From Sphingobacteriales bacterium (GTDB taxonomy: Bacteria > Bacteroidota > Bacteroidia > Chitinophagales > CAIOSU01), in the NCBI GenBank assembly GCA_027486795.1, contig JAIXOI010000044.1, positions 1 through 64,000 of the forward strand: 64,000 nucleotides of DNA, given 5' to 3'. The notes under the pieces were generated by a model. It made no database searches, was not told the origin of the DNA, and worked only from the letters and a program-made list of their open reading frames with translations. Position 1 is the first letter of the stretch; every line of letters starts with the position of its first letter. This document shows, piece after piece, positions 27,203 through 36,153 of the stretch. The position numbers and the translations under genes are program-made.

Positions 27203-28521
27203 TCCACAATCTTGTACTCTTTTATCTTTCGATAAAGGGTTCGTTCCGAAATTCCTAAATCGAGGGCTGCATCTTTTCGGCGGCCTTTATGTTTTTTTAG
27301 GGCCGACAATATCATTTCTTTCTCCTTATCGGCCAATGATAAAGAGGTCTCCTCAGCAACGGCAGCGTGGCGCGCGTAGGCAGGTGGCTGGTCAATAACG
27401 ATGTTTCTGGCAGCTGGCGTATCATCGTCGGTGTCATAATCATCAAGGTGTGCCAGCATGGTTTCGTCAATATGCGACTTTGGAGGTTTTACGTTCGAAA
27501 AATCGGTCTGCTGGTTTCCCACCACGTCAAATATAAACTTCTTTAAGTCGTTCAAGTCCTTCTTCATATCAAAAAAGAGCTTGTAAAGCAGTTCACGTTC
27601 CGAGAAATCGTTGCTGTCTCCTTTGTTCTTTCCGTCTTGCAACACTGCTGGCAAACCGCTGCGGTGTTGAGTCGGCAAAAAGTGTTTTAACTCTGCACCT
27701 GAAATCAGCTTATCGCTAGCCAATGCCGAAATTTGCTCGGCTATGTTCTTCAGCTCCCGTATATTTCCCGGAAAATCATAGGTTGTAAGCAATTGCTGTG
27801 CAGCTTCGTCTAATTGAATGGCCGGACTGCGATGCTTTTCTGCAAAATCAATAGCAAACTTGCGAAACAACAGGTAAATATCTTCCCTACGCTCCCTTAA
27901 TGGCGATACCTTAATAGGCACCGTACTCAGTCGGTAGTAAAGGTCTTCCCTAAACTTACCCCGCTTTATTAGCGCCATCAAATCGACATTGGTGGCAGCA
28001 ACTACACGCACATCGGTTTTCATTACTTTGCTAGAACCTACACGAATAAACTCGCCCGTTTCTAATACCCTCAGCAAGCGTGCTTGGGTTCCTAATGGCA
28101 TTTCGCCTATCTCATCCAAGAATATGGTACCACCCTGAACATGTTCAAAGTAACCTTTTCGTGCATCGGTAGCGCCTGTAAAAGAGCCCTTCTCGTGGCC
28201 AAATAGCTCCGAATCGATGGTACCCTCAGGTATAGCACCGCAGTTAACGGCAATAAAAGGGTTGTGCTTACGGGCGCTTATGTTATGGATGATTTTCGAG
28301 AAAATCTCCTTTCCCACACCGCTTTCGCCGGTAATGAGCACAGTAAGATCAGTAGGCGCTACGCGAACGGCTACACTCAATGCGTAGTTCAGCTCCGGCG
28401 AATTGCCGATAATTCCGAAACGCTGTTTTATGCTAGTTAAATCCAAGTTTGCAATTTGAAAATTTGCTAATTTGAAAATTTGAAAATGCCCAATTTTAAA
28501 TTTTGAATTTTCAATTTTCAA
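27199..28521 (-). CDS. Sigma-54-dependent activator without receiver domain
   Basis: An AAA+ enhancer-binding protein. The Walker A motif is GESGVGKE, the sigma-54 contact loop is GSFTGA in ELFGHEKGSFTGATDARKG, and Walker B is GGTIFLDEIGEMP. A Fis-type helix-turn-helix is at the C-terminus (HKGRRKDAALDLGISERTLYRKI). There is no N-terminal receiver, GAF or PAS domain; AAA+ begins almost at once. The first 25 codons of the long frame (MKIENSKFKIGHFQIFKLANFQIAN) are translated repeat. The likely start is the TTG at 28446 (LDLTSIKQRFGIIGNSPEL), giving 415 residues. It lies between miaB and lptE, and its stop overlaps the ATG at 27202. Confidence 0.93.
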   Translation of the reverse strand: MKIENSKFKIGHFQIFKLANFQIANLDLTSIKQRFGIIGNSPELNYALSVAVRVAPTDLTVLITGESGVGKEIFSKIIHNISARKHNPFIAVNCGAIPEGTIDSELFGHEKGSFTGATDARKGYFEHVQGGTIFLDEIGEMPLGTQARLLRVLETGEFIRVGSSKVMKTDVRVVAATNVDLMALIKRGKFREDLYYRLSTVPIKVSPLRERREDIYLLFRKFAIDFAEKHRSPAIQLDEAAQQLLTTYDFPGNIRELKNIAEQISALASDKLISGAELKHFLPTQHRSGLPAVLQDGKNKGDSNDFSERELLYKLFFDMKKDLNDLKKFIFDVVGNQQTDFSNVKPPKSHIDETMLAHLDDYDTDDDTPAARNIVIDQPPAYARHAAVAEETSLSLADKEKEMILSALKKHKGRRKDAALDLGISERTLYRKIKEYKIVE

Positions 28522-28527
28522 TTCAAA
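28449..28527. repeat. Inverted AATTTGAAA / AATTTTC array between miaB and the sigma-54 gene
   Basis: The left half has units of TAATTTGA and AAATTTG. The right half is AATTTTA, AATTTTG, AATTTTC, AATTTTC, AATTCAA with an exact 7-bp period (28492-28526). The halves are largely complementary. The array contains the miaB stop codon (TGA, 28523-28525) and stays open in the sigma-54 frame. Confidence 0.85.
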
Positions 28528-29989
28528 TTATTTCCCCTAATAAAGTACCAGAGGTACATGCCGTAACTTTTACCTGCACATAGTCTCCTGGTTTTACGCC
28601 TTCTACTTTCGGGAAAACCAACATTTTATTTTGGCTGTTGCGACCACACAATTGCTCGTCCGAGCGTTTCGATGGACCTTCCACCAATACCTCGAACACC
28701 TTGCCCAAATCCTTCTGGTTGCTCACTTCGCACAAGCCACGCTGCAACTCAATCATTTTGGCTAATCGGCGTTTTTTATCCTCAAATGGCACATCATCCT
28801 CAAACTTTTTGGCAGCAGGGGTAGCAGGCCTTTCATTGTAAAAGTACATAAAGGCATAATCGAACTGCGCCCACTCCATTAGTCGCAAGCTGTCCTCAAA
28901 CTCCTCCTCGGTTTCGCTACAAAAGCCCACAATCATATCCGTTGATAGGGCCACATCGGGCATTATCTCGCGTATGCGGGTTATCCAGTGCTTATACTGC
29001 TCCACGTTGTGGCCACGGTTCATTTTCTCCAGCACCCGGCTGTTGCCGCTCTGCACGGGCAAGTGTATATAGTTGCAAATGTTGGGGTATTTGGCCATGG
29101 TTTGCACCACTTCCTCGGTCATGTCGCGGGGGTTGCTGGTACTAAACCGCACCCGCAACAGCGGACTAACCTCGGCAACCATCGCCATCAATTGGGCAAA
29201 CCCAATGGCATTGGCCCGCACTTCTTCCGGCTCTTTATCAAAATCCTTTTTAGGGCCTCCGCCGTACCACAGGTAGCTATCCACGTTTTGGCCCAACAGC
29301 GTTACCTCACGGAAACCTTTTGAAACCAAATCGTTCACCTCATTTAGTATCGATTGCGGGTCGCGGCTACGCTCGCGGCCACGCGTAAACGGCACCACGC
29401 AAAACGTACACATATTGTCGCAGCCACGGGTTATGCTCACAAACGCCGAAACGCCATTGCTATCCAATCGTACAGGGCTAATATCGGCATAGGTTTCTTC
29501 GCGACTCAATAGCACGTTTACAGCCTTTTGCCCTGTATCGGCAGTGGCTACCAAGTTCGGCAGCTCGCGGTAGGCATCAGGGCCCACCACTATATCCACC
29601 AATCGTTCTTCCTCTAGCAATTTCGATTTCAATCGCTCGGCCATACAACCCATTACACCAATCAGGGCATCGGGTTTACTCTTTTTTACAAATCCCAGCT
29701 CGTTCAGGCGCTTGCGCACCCGTTGCTCGGCATTGTCGCGTATGGCACAGGTGTTTATCAATATCAAATCGGCCTCCAAATACTGCTTGGTGGCACGAAA
29801 ACCCTTTTCGGTAAGAATAGAGGCCACCACTTCGCTATCGCTAAAGTTCATGGCGCAGCCATAGCTCTCCATATAAAAGCGCTTGGTACCTGGCGCAATC
29901 ACATCCGCCACCAACGGCGCATACGCCTCACCCTGCCGCTCCTCTCCCAGTAGTTGTTTGGCTGGTCCTTCTAAATGCAAATCAGACAT
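28523..29989 (-). CDS. miaB: tRNA-2-methylthio-N6-isopentenyladenosine synthase
   Basis: A radical-SAM methylthiotransferase that modifies position 37 of tRNAs reading U-starting codons. From the ATG at 29989, preceded by a rare good Shine-Dalgarno (GGAGG), it has 488 residues. The N-terminal UPF0004 domain has the auxiliary cluster cysteines in [23 protein letters not shown] and [10 protein letters not shown]. The radical-SAM motif is [21 protein letters not shown], and a TRAM domain closes the protein ([22 protein letters not shown] onward). First gene of the miaB, sigma-54 activator, lptE, TPR operon. Confidence 0.97.
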   Translation of the reverse strand: MSDLHLEGPAKQLLGEERQGEAYAPLVADVIAPGTKRFYMESYGCAMNFSDSEVVASILTEKGFRATKQYLEADLILINTCAIRDNAEQRVRKRLNELGFVKKSKPDALIGVMGCMAERLKSKLLEEERLVDIVVGPDAYRELPNLVATADTGQKAVNVLLSREETYADISPVRLDSNGVSAFVSITRGCDNMCTFCVVPFTRGRERSRDPQSILNEVNDLVSKGFREVTLLGQNVDSYLWYGGGPKKDFDKEPEEVRANAIGFAQLMAMVAEVSPLLRVRFSTSNPRDMTEEVVQTMAKYPNICNYIHLPVQSGNSRVLEKMNRGHNVEQYKHWITRIREIMPDVALSTDMIVGFCSETEEEFEDSLRLMEWAQFDYAFMYFYNERPATPAAKKFEDDVPFEDKKRRLAKMIELQRGLCEVSNQKDLGKVFEVLVEGPSKRSDEQLCGRNSQNKMLVFPKVEGVKPGDYVQVKVTACTSGTLLGEII

Positions 29990-30010
29990 GTTCCTCCAAA
30001 TATTGAAGGG

Positions 30011-30018
30011 CAAATATA
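30011..30018 (-). promoter_or_regulatory. -7 box of the miaB operon
   Basis: The reverse strand reads TATATTTG, a full TAnnTTTG match, 21 bp before the ATG, leaving a short leader with the GGAGG ribosome site. CTG occurs at the -33 distance instead of TTG. Confidence 0.55.
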
Positions 30019-30050
30019 ACGAAATTGTGACAGAATGGCAGGGGAAATTT

Positions 30051-30470
30051 AATGTGCTGATGTGCTAATGTACCGATGTGCTGATGGGTGTTTTGATGCA
30101 GTGCGTTTATGGCATGTCATCCTGAGCACGTAACAGTTCCCCTCCTTCGAATGGCCCTGAGCGATTGGACAAGGAGGGGGTAGGGGTGGTTGGGTGCGCG
30201 CGTGATTGCCAACCCCATGCTACCTTATGCGTCCTCGCTTAAGGTGATACGTGTACCCAGCCTCTTGGCTGGCTTACAATGCATTGGTAATGTCTCAACC
30301 TCTACGATAATCTCAGCAGGCCACGCGCCCCTCACCTAACCTCTCCCAGAGGGAGAGGGACTTACCTGTTTCGTATACAAAACTAGATGACATGCGGGCT
30401 ACCACCATTCTTTTATTCATTTCACCCATTGGCACATCAGCACACTAGCACATTGGTACATCGGCAAATC
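30051..30470. repeat. Composite repeat block bounded by inverted 8-bp arrays
   Basis: The left edge (30051-30090) has 8-bp units AATGTGCT, GATGTGCT, AATGTACC, GATGTGCT. The right edge (30431-30470) has GGCACATC, AGCACACT, AGCACATT, GGTACATC, the opposite orientation. Between them lie a palindrome CCCCTCCTT...AAGGAGGGG (about 30138-30179) and CTCTCCC AGA GGGAGAG (about 30343-30359). ATGTCATCCTGAGC near 30113 is partly mirrored by GATGACATGC near 30388. No gene is seen in 30014-30487. It looks like several dispersed elements nested together. Confidence 0.75.
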
Positions 30471-30483
30471 ATCCCTAACTTTA
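30453..30483 (+). promoter_or_regulatory. Promoter of rsmE, -33 half inside a repeat unit
   Basis: TTG (30453-30455), 20 bp, then TAACTTTA (30476-30483). The GTG start follows four bases later, so the mRNA would be leaderless. The TTG belongs to the 8-bp array that ends here. Confidence 0.5.
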
Positions 30484-30487
30484 CACC

Positions 30488-31195
30488 GTGCAATTATTCT
30501 ACGTACCACAGCTACAAACTACCCAGCCCTTTGCGTTGCCAGCCGATGAGGCGAGACATTGCTTGAAGGTGCTGCGCAAAAAGCTAGGCGATACCGTGCA
30601 TGTAACCGATGGCCTTGGGCATTTGTATTTGGCAGAGGTGGTGGCGGATAGATATGAGGATTGCCAATTGCAGGTGCTGCACCCTATTGCCGACGAAACC
30701 GCCCGCCCCTACAAGCTTACCATTGCCGTAGCGCCCACATATGATGGCGATAGGCTGGAGTGGTTTATTGAAAAAGCAACCGAATTGGGCATTGATGCCA
30801 TACAATTGGTAATAACTGCCCGAACCGAGCGTTTTAAGTACAAGGCCGAGCGGTTGCAGAAGATACTCACGGGGGCTTTGAAACAATCGGGCAGGGCGAC
30901 TTTGCCGTTGTTAGACGAGCCGCAGGAGTGGAAAGACTTTATCAAGGCTTCGGCGGGTTTTAAGGGCAAAAAGCTCATTGCTGCTTGCTTTGGCGAACGA
31001 AAAACACTGGCCGAGCTTTATACGGTTGGCGAAAATGTATTGGTGATGATTGGCCCTGAGGGCGATTTTACGCCCGAAGAGGTGGATGCCGCTGTGCAAA
31101 GTGGGTTCCAACCCGTAACTTTAGGCGCTGCAAGACTTAGGGTGGAAACAGCCGCCCTAGCCGTAGTGCAAACCATTCATGTATTGAACGGATGA
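30488..31195 (+). CDS. rsmE: 16S rRNA m3U1498 methyltransferase
   Basis: This enzyme methylates N3 of U1498 in the decoding region of 16S rRNA using S-adenosylmethionine. It has 235 residues with a GTG start at 30488. An N-terminal PUA-like domain (MQLFYVPQLQ to about 70) is followed by a SPOUT domain with the trefoil-knot motifs VMIGPEGDFTPEEVDAA (about 179-195) and LGAARLRVETAALAVV (about 206-221). ATGA overlap couples it to the downstream DUF4159 gene. Confidence 0.96.
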   Translation: MQLFYVPQLQTTQPFALPADEARHCLKVLRKKLGDTVHVTDGLGHLYLAEVVADRYEDCQLQVLHPIADETARPYKLTIAVAPTYDGDRLEWFIEKATELGIDAIQLVITARTERFKYKAERLQKILTGALKQSGRATLPLLDEPQEWKDFIKASAGFKGKKLIAACFGERKTLAELYTVGENVLVMIGPEGDFTPEEVDAAVQSGFQPVTLGAARLRVETAALAVVQTIHVLNG

Positions 31196-31851
31196 TGTTG
31201 AAACGAGTTAGCTTATTAATGATATTGTTGTGCGGCCTAATGGTACAGGCGGCAAACCCTGCCCTGCGCATTGCCCTGCTTAAGTATAACGGTGGCGGCG
31301 ACTGGTATGCCAACCCTACTTCGTTGGGCAATTTGGTGGACTTTTGCAACAAAAACCTGGGCATGAACATTGACCCTGAACCAGAAACGGTGGAGGTGGG
31401 CAGCCCAGAGTTGTTCAATTACCCGTTTGTGCACATGACGGGCCATGGCAACGTGGTATTTAACGACCAAGAGAGCCAAAACCTACGCCAATACCTTACC
31501 GGTGGTGGGTTTCTGCATATTGACGATAACTATGGCATGGATGCCTATGTGCGTGCAGCGATGAAAAAGGTTTTCCCAGAATTGAACTGGATTGAGCTAC
31601 CTTTTAACCATGAGATTTATAACCAGAAATATTCTTTCCCGAACGGTTTGCCGAAAATACACGAGCATGACGAGAAGCCTGCACAGGGTTTTGGTTTGTT
31701 TTGGGAAGGCCGCTTGATTTGTTTCTATAGCTACCAATGCGACCTAGGCGATGGCTGGGAAGACCCCGAAGTACACAAAGACCCTGAAGCCACCCGCCAA
31801 AAAGCCCTACAAATGGGCGCCAACTTGGTGCAGTATGTGTTTACGAGGTAA
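31192..31851 (+). CDS. Exported DUF4159 protein
   Basis: A protein of 219 residues with a signal peptide (MMLKRVSLLMILLCGLMVQAANP). It matches the DUF4159 family with ALLKYNGGGDWYANPTSLGNLVDFCNKN at the start, YPFVHMTGHGNVVFNDQESQNLRQYLTGGGFLHIDDNYGMD in the middle and PFNHEIYNQKYSFPNGLPKIHEHD later. The fold is glutamine-amidotransferase-like, and no catalytic role is established. Translationally coupled to rsmE (ATGA); it converges on pyrD with a 3-bp gap. Confidence 0.9.
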   Translation: MMLKRVSLLMILLCGLMVQAANPALRIALLKYNGGGDWYANPTSLGNLVDFCNKNLGMNIDPEPETVEVGSPELFNYPFVHMTGHGNVVFNDQESQNLRQYLTGGGFLHIDDNYGMDAYVRAAMKKVFPELNWIELPFNHEIYNQKYSFPNGLPKIHEHDEKPAQGFGLFWEGRLICFYSYQCDLGDGWEDPEVHKDPEATRQKALQMGANLVQYVFTR

Positions 31852-31854
31852 CAG

Positions 31855-32880
31855 CTACCTTATCAACCCCTTGTTTATCTCACTAACAATATTTGGCCCG
31901 CCATACACAAAGCCGGTGTATAACTGCACCAAAGAGGCGCCAGCATCAAGCATTTCTTTAGCATCAGCAGGAGTCATGATGCCACCTACCCCGATGATGG
32001 GGAAACTACCGCCAGAGTTTTTATGGAGATAGCGTATCACTTCCGTGGCGCGCTTACGTAAAGGTTTGCCGCTCAATCCGCCAGCACCAATGTTGTTCAA
32101 GGTATCATAAGCAGTAGTAAGCCCGCTGCGGTCAATAGTAGTATTGGTGGCAATGAGGCCATCCAGCTTGGTTTCCTTTACTATGTCAATAATATCATCT
32201 AGCTGGCTGTCGGTAAGGTCTGGGGCTATTTTAAGGAGGATTGGTTTCTGTTTAGCCTTACGGTCATTGAGGCCCTGCAGGGTTTTCAATAGGTGCGTAA
32301 GCGGTTCCTTTTCCTGCAGCTCGCGCAAGCCTGGGGTGTTGGGTGAGCTTACATTTACCACAAAATAATCAACATACGGAAAAAGACCTTCGAAACAGAT
32401 GATGTAGTCGTTTACGGCCTCATCGTTGGGAGTTACTTTGTTTTTGCCGATGTTGCCACCCACAATAATATTTGGGTTGCGGCGCTTTAAGCGCTCTACG
32501 GCAGCATCTAGCCCGCCGTTATTAAAACCCATGCGGTTAATGAGGCCTTGGTCTTGCTGCAAACGGAACAAGCGTGGCTGTGGGTTGCCGTCTTGCGGCT
32601 TTGGGGTAATGGTGCCAATCTCGAAAAAGCCGAAACCGAAGCACGCCAAATCCTCATAATGCTTAGCATCCTTATCAAACCCAGCCGCCAAACCCACCGG
32701 GTTCGGGAATTTAAGGCCAAACACCTCGCGCTCTAAGCTCGGGTGCTTTACGGTATACAAGGCATTTAAAATGGCCTTCATACCGGGTACCATCAGCGCA
32801 AAACTCAATAGACCAAGGGTTACCTTATGTGCCTTTTCGGGCGAGAGTGCAAATAGGATGGGACGAAGAAGGGAGTACAT
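31855..32880 (-). CDS. pyrD: Dihydroorotate dehydrogenase (quinone), class 2
   Basis: This FMN enzyme of the inner membrane oxidises dihydroorotate to orotate in pyrimidine synthesis and passes electrons to quinone. It has 341 residues, with an N-terminal amphipathic part ([19 protein letters not shown]) typical of class 2. Motifs include [33 protein letters not shown] with the catalytic serine region, [13 protein letters not shown] and [12 protein letters not shown]. An ATG start directly follows a TAACTTTACACC promoter box. Confidence 0.97.
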   Translation of the reverse strand: MYSLLRPILFALSPEKAHKVTLGLLSFALMVPGMKAILNALYTVKHPSLEREVFGLKFPNPVGLAAGFDKDAKHYEDLACFGFGFFEIGTITPKPQDGNPQPRLFRLQQDQGLINRMGFNNGGLDAAVERLKRRNPNIIVGGNIGKNKVTPNDEAVNDYIICFEGLFPYVDYFVVNVSSPNTPGLRELQEKEPLTHLLKTLQGLNDRKAKQKPILLKIAPDLTDSQLDDIIDIVKETKLDGLIATNTTIDRSGLTTAYDTLNNIGAGGLSGKPLRKRATEVIRYLHKNSGGSFPIIGVGGIMTPADAKEMLDAGASLVQLYTGFVYGGPNIVSEINKGLIR

Positions 32881-32884
32881 GGTG

Positions 32885-32892
32885 TAAAGTTA
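32885..32892 (-). promoter_or_regulatory. -7 box of pyrD, leaderless
   Basis: The reverse strand reads TAACTTTA then CACC and the ATG, the same arrangement as rsmE (TAACTTTA CACC GTG). The region where a -33 box belongs is entirely the ACACAAG array, with no TTG at 19-20 bp. Confidence 0.45.
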
Positions 32893-32923
32893 GACACAAG
32901 ACACAAGACATAAGACACAAGAC
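32893..32923. repeat. Short GACACAA array upstream of pyrD
   Basis: Four 7-bp units: GACACAA, GACACAA, GACATAA, GACACAA, plus GAC. The same 7-mer in the opposite orientation forms the ten-copy array at 51212. It abuts the pyrD -7 box. Confidence 0.9.
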
Positions 32924-32959
32924 TGGAAAAAAGTTATTTTGAGCTGCTAACGAGCAAAC

Positions 32960-34459
32960 TCACTCTCCTGACAAGTTACCTTGCTTCTTCTTTATCTCCT
33001 TTAGCAAATAAACCAGCTCCGCATCAATGCTTGCATCGTTTCCAAAATTTTGGAATAGAATATCTGGCAATACTCCCCGTCCGGGTTCAGCTGGAAGTGG
33101 AATATCGTTATAAAAAGTTACTAAAGGTACCTTGACTAATATTTTAGAATTAGGTAGCTCGGCCTCACCGCTCACGCCAGCCGTTATGGGGTCGCAAGTA
33201 CCACCCGACTCAACACCCACTACTGTAGCTCCTTCATTCGCTTTTAGGTAACAAGCCAATTCTGAAGCGGCAGAAAAAGTGCCCCCATTAACCATTACGA
33301 ACACATCGCCTTGGTATGTATTGGGTTTCAATCTATAAGTGCTTCCCACTTCATCTGCTACTAGATTGCCGTTTTCTTTAGGTTTAGCTCGCTTTTCAAG
33401 CCTTTGGTAATCCTTTTTATAATCAATCCTAAAAAGCTTATTGGTGTCGCTAATGCTTTTATACCTTACTTCGTTGGTGAGGCACATAGAGGTTACATCC
33501 GCATTAAAAAGCCTAATTACGGCCTCAGCATAACTAGGGCTTCCACCTGTGTTATCCCGTAAGTCAAGAATCAGATGGGCTGGTTTTCTCTCCGTAATGC
33601 TTTTATAACTATCGCTTAGAAACTTGTAAAAGCGCTGCTTTCCGTATTTAATCGTATAGAAATCGAAACTCTTAATTTTAAGTATTGCAGAGTTGGTTTC
33701 CTCGTCAAAGGTCAAATCCAACTGCTTTTCCCTGCCAACATAACTGTTGTATAAATAAGTTGGGTTTTTATAGTCCCAAGCAGGCAAAGTAACCTCCTTA
33801 ACCACCCATCCACTATCCGTCCGTTGCTCCAGCAAGTAAGTGTAACTTTCCTTATCAGCCATATGCCGGTTGTAGTAATCGGTAAACCAACCTTGCTGTA
33901 AAGCCCAAATTGCGCCTGTCGCAATATATCCGTCTTTGTAAATGTAACGGTACATTTGGGCAATAATGCTATCCATGGGTACTCCATCAATTGTACGAAC
34001 CAAGGTAAATCCGGGGCCAATTAAATGTTCAAACTCTCCTACTACCATTGCATCATGGCCATGCACTGTTATGTGCAGCGGCGGATAGTATGAGTATAGA
34101 TAAAAATACCGCTCAATGTCTTTTGGATACGAAACAGATAAATGTCCACAACCAATAGCCACACCCACATGCGTGAGCTCGTTATACAGTTCAGCATAAG
34201 TCAATTTACCTGCCCTGGCTTTGATGAGTGCCAGCATAGAATCAATTTGCGCCTGCGAGATATACCTATACAGGTCGGGATGGCCCGCTTGCAATACCCT
34301 CGAAAAATATTCTACGTCTTCAACAACTTGCTCGGCAGTTAATATGCTACTGAGTTGTTTGCGGGGTGCATCAATTTTGGATGCTTGACCAGAAGCTGCT
34401 TGCGAATGAAACAGTAACAACAGCGCTAAAAAAACTAAACCTATTATTTTGTTTGTCAC
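32960..34459 (-). CDS. S41-family peptidase-like exported protein (copy 1)
   Basis: A protein of 499 residues with a signal peptide (MTNKIIGLVFLALLLLFHSQAASG). An N-terminal helical part (about 40-130) is followed by a long beta region and a C-terminal S41/tail-protease domain: HLILDLRDNTGGSPSYAEAVI (about 300-320) and VFVMVNGGTFSAASELACYLKAN (about 395-417), with the presumed serine nucleophile in SAAS. The canonical Ser-Lys partner motif (GKG in CtpA) is not seen; VGVESGGTCDPITAG stands there. No clear PDZ domain. The next gene upstream is a paralogue of the same length and layout. Confidence 0.85.
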   Translation of the reverse strand: MTNKIIGLVFLALLLLFHSQAASGQASKIDAPRKQLSSILTAEQVVEDVEYFSRVLQAGHPDLYRYISQAQIDSMLALIKARAGKLTYAELYNELTHVGVAIGCGHLSVSYPKDIERYFYLYSYYPPLHITVHGHDAMVVGEFEHLIGPGFTLVRTIDGVPMDSIIAQMYRYIYKDGYIATGAIWALQQGWFTDYYNRHMADKESYTYLLEQRTDSGWVVKEVTLPAWDYKNPTYLYNSYVGREKQLDLTFDEETNSAILKIKSFDFYTIKYGKQRFYKFLSDSYKSITERKPAHLILDLRDNTGGSPSYAEAVIRLFNADVTSMCLTNEVRYKSISDTNKLFRIDYKKDYQRLEKRAKPKENGNLVADEVGSTYRLKPNTYQGDVFVMVNGGTFSAASELACYLKANEGATVVGVESGGTCDPITAGVSGEAELPNSKILVKVPLVTFYNDIPLPAEPGRGVLPDILFQNFGNDASIDAELVYLLKEIKKKQGNLSGE

Positions 34460-34527
34460 CTTTTGCTTCTTTTACCTAAGTAAAAATACGTAGCAATTAG
34501 CAAAATTTGTAAACTTAACTCAATTTG

Positions 34528-36024
34528 TTATTCAACACCCTGAAGGTTGATAAACTCCAAGAGTTGATCCAACTCCGGGTCGGGTATGGAGTCAGTGGCT
34601 CGTAAATGCTGCGGTATATCGGGCATCAAACCATGTCCTAGTATACGTGGTTGTTTTATGTCCTTCTCAAACGAAATTAAAGGAATATTGACGACAATAC
34701 CTGTATGAGGAAGCGTTGCTAAGCCATACATACCCGCCGTAACCGGGTCGCAAGTGCCACCCGTTTCAGTGCCAACTACAATGGCCTCAACATGTTGTTT
34801 GAGGTAACAGGCAAGCTCCGACGCAGCTGAGTATGTGCCGCCATTAACCATAACATACACTGTGCCTTTATAACTGTAAGGAAAATTGGTCACGTATCTT
34901 TCCGTGAATTGCTTCAGCTCTCTGTTTCCATTTTTAGCCAGCATTGAATGCTTTTGCATCTTTTTGTATGCTCTTTTGCCTTTGATACTTACAATAGGCT
35001 TACCGCTTGCAAGGCTATTGTACCGTATCTGCATATTGCGGTACAACCTAAAAGGTTCGTTGCTCAAAAAAGCAATAATGGCTTCTGGATAAAATGAGCT
35101 ACCACCTTCGTTGCCCCTTAAATCAATGATCAATTGCTCCGGTTGCTTTTGCACAATTTGCCAAAATGCCTGCTTTATGAACTTCTCGAAGTTTTGTCTC
35201 CCTTTTGCAATCTCCTTTGGGTCGAAACTTTCCAGCGTTAAAATGGCTGTTTGGTTATCATCATCAAACTTCAAGTGCAACTTTGGGGTAGGCTTTTCGC
35301 GCTTATACCTTTGTATTCTCATTTTCTGAAAATCATACCCCTGCAAAGTCAGCTTTTCATTCACCCAGCCACTATCCGTCAGCATTTCAAGCTCGTAGGT
35401 ATAAGTATTACTATCAGGCCAAAAACGGATATAGAATTCATTGAACCAGCCATTTTCTAGCAGCCACTCGTTTGCCGAAGTTATGTATCCATCTCGAGTG
35501 AGGTATTGCTGCATGCGCAACAGCATGCTATCCATTGGCACCCCATTAATTGATCGAACTATGGCATTCGTTACCTTAACGCTGTCAATAAAACTCCTCA
35601 TAACCACTACTGCACTATCGTGCAGCTCAATGTGCAGTGGCAAAAAGTAGGCGTACTTTAAGAGATACTTTTCCAGTTCTTTAGGGTAGCTGAGTATCAA
35701 GTGCCCGCAACCGACAGCCGATGCGATGTGGTTGAGTTGGTTATACAGTTCTCTACAGTTTATTTGCCCAGCTTGACCCTTTAAACGGTCCACCAGCAAA
35801 TCCATTTGGGGCTTTTTGATGTACCTGTATAAATCAGGGTGTGCTGCTTCGAGTGCCTTAATAAAAAAATCAATGTCTTCAACTACCTGCTGGGCAGGGT
35901 AAACCGTATTAAACCCACTCCGGTAGCTGTCGCGCTTGGAAGTTTGTGCATTTGCGTTGCTCAAAACAAACAGCAATAATAGCCCGAACATTAAAAACCT
36001 AAGTGTTATTTGCAGCACGCCCAT
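34528..36024 (-). CDS. S41-family peptidase-like exported protein (copy 2)
   Basis: A protein of 498 residues from the ATG at 36024, which begins the signal peptide (MGVLQITLRFLMFGLLLLFVLSNANAQ); a start 25 codons earlier is less likely. It is collinear with the downstream copy: PAQQVVEDIDFFIKALEAAHPDLYRYIKKPQMD near the N-terminus, QLIIDLRGNEGGSSFYPEA and YVMVNGGTYSAASELACYLKQH in the protease domain, then GTETGGTCDPVTAG. The pair arose by tandem duplication and has diverged strongly. Exported to the periplasm or surface; substrate unknown. Confidence 0.85.
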   Translation of the reverse strand: MGVLQITLRFLMFGLLLLFVLSNANAQTSKRDSYRSGFNTVYPAQQVVEDIDFFIKALEAAHPDLYRYIKKPQMDLLVDRLKGQAGQINCRELYNQLNHIASAVGCGHLILSYPKELEKYLLKYAYFLPLHIELHDSAVVVMRSFIDSVKVTNAIVRSINGVPMDSMLLRMQQYLTRDGYITSANEWLLENGWFNEFYIRFWPDSNTYTYELEMLTDSGWVNEKLTLQGYDFQKMRIQRYKREKPTPKLHLKFDDDNQTAILTLESFDPKEIAKGRQNFEKFIKQAFWQIVQKQPEQLIIDLRGNEGGSSFYPEAIIAFLSNEPFRLYRNMQIRYNSLASGKPIVSIKGKRAYKKMQKHSMLAKNGNRELKQFTERYVTNFPYSYKGTVYVMVNGGTYSAASELACYLKQHVEAIVVGTETGGTCDPVTAGMYGLATLPHTGIVVNIPLISFEKDIKQPRILGHGLMPDIPQHLRATDSIPDPELDQLLEFINLQGVE

Positions 36025-36153
36025 AAATCTACAGCAAACATAACGATTGGTATAACTCGGAAGTTGTAATTGCATAAAAAGAAAAAACCTCGGAAGCACT
36101 GGCTGGAACCTCCAAGGCCATGAAGCTAAACCATTTGCATAGTAATTTGGAAA

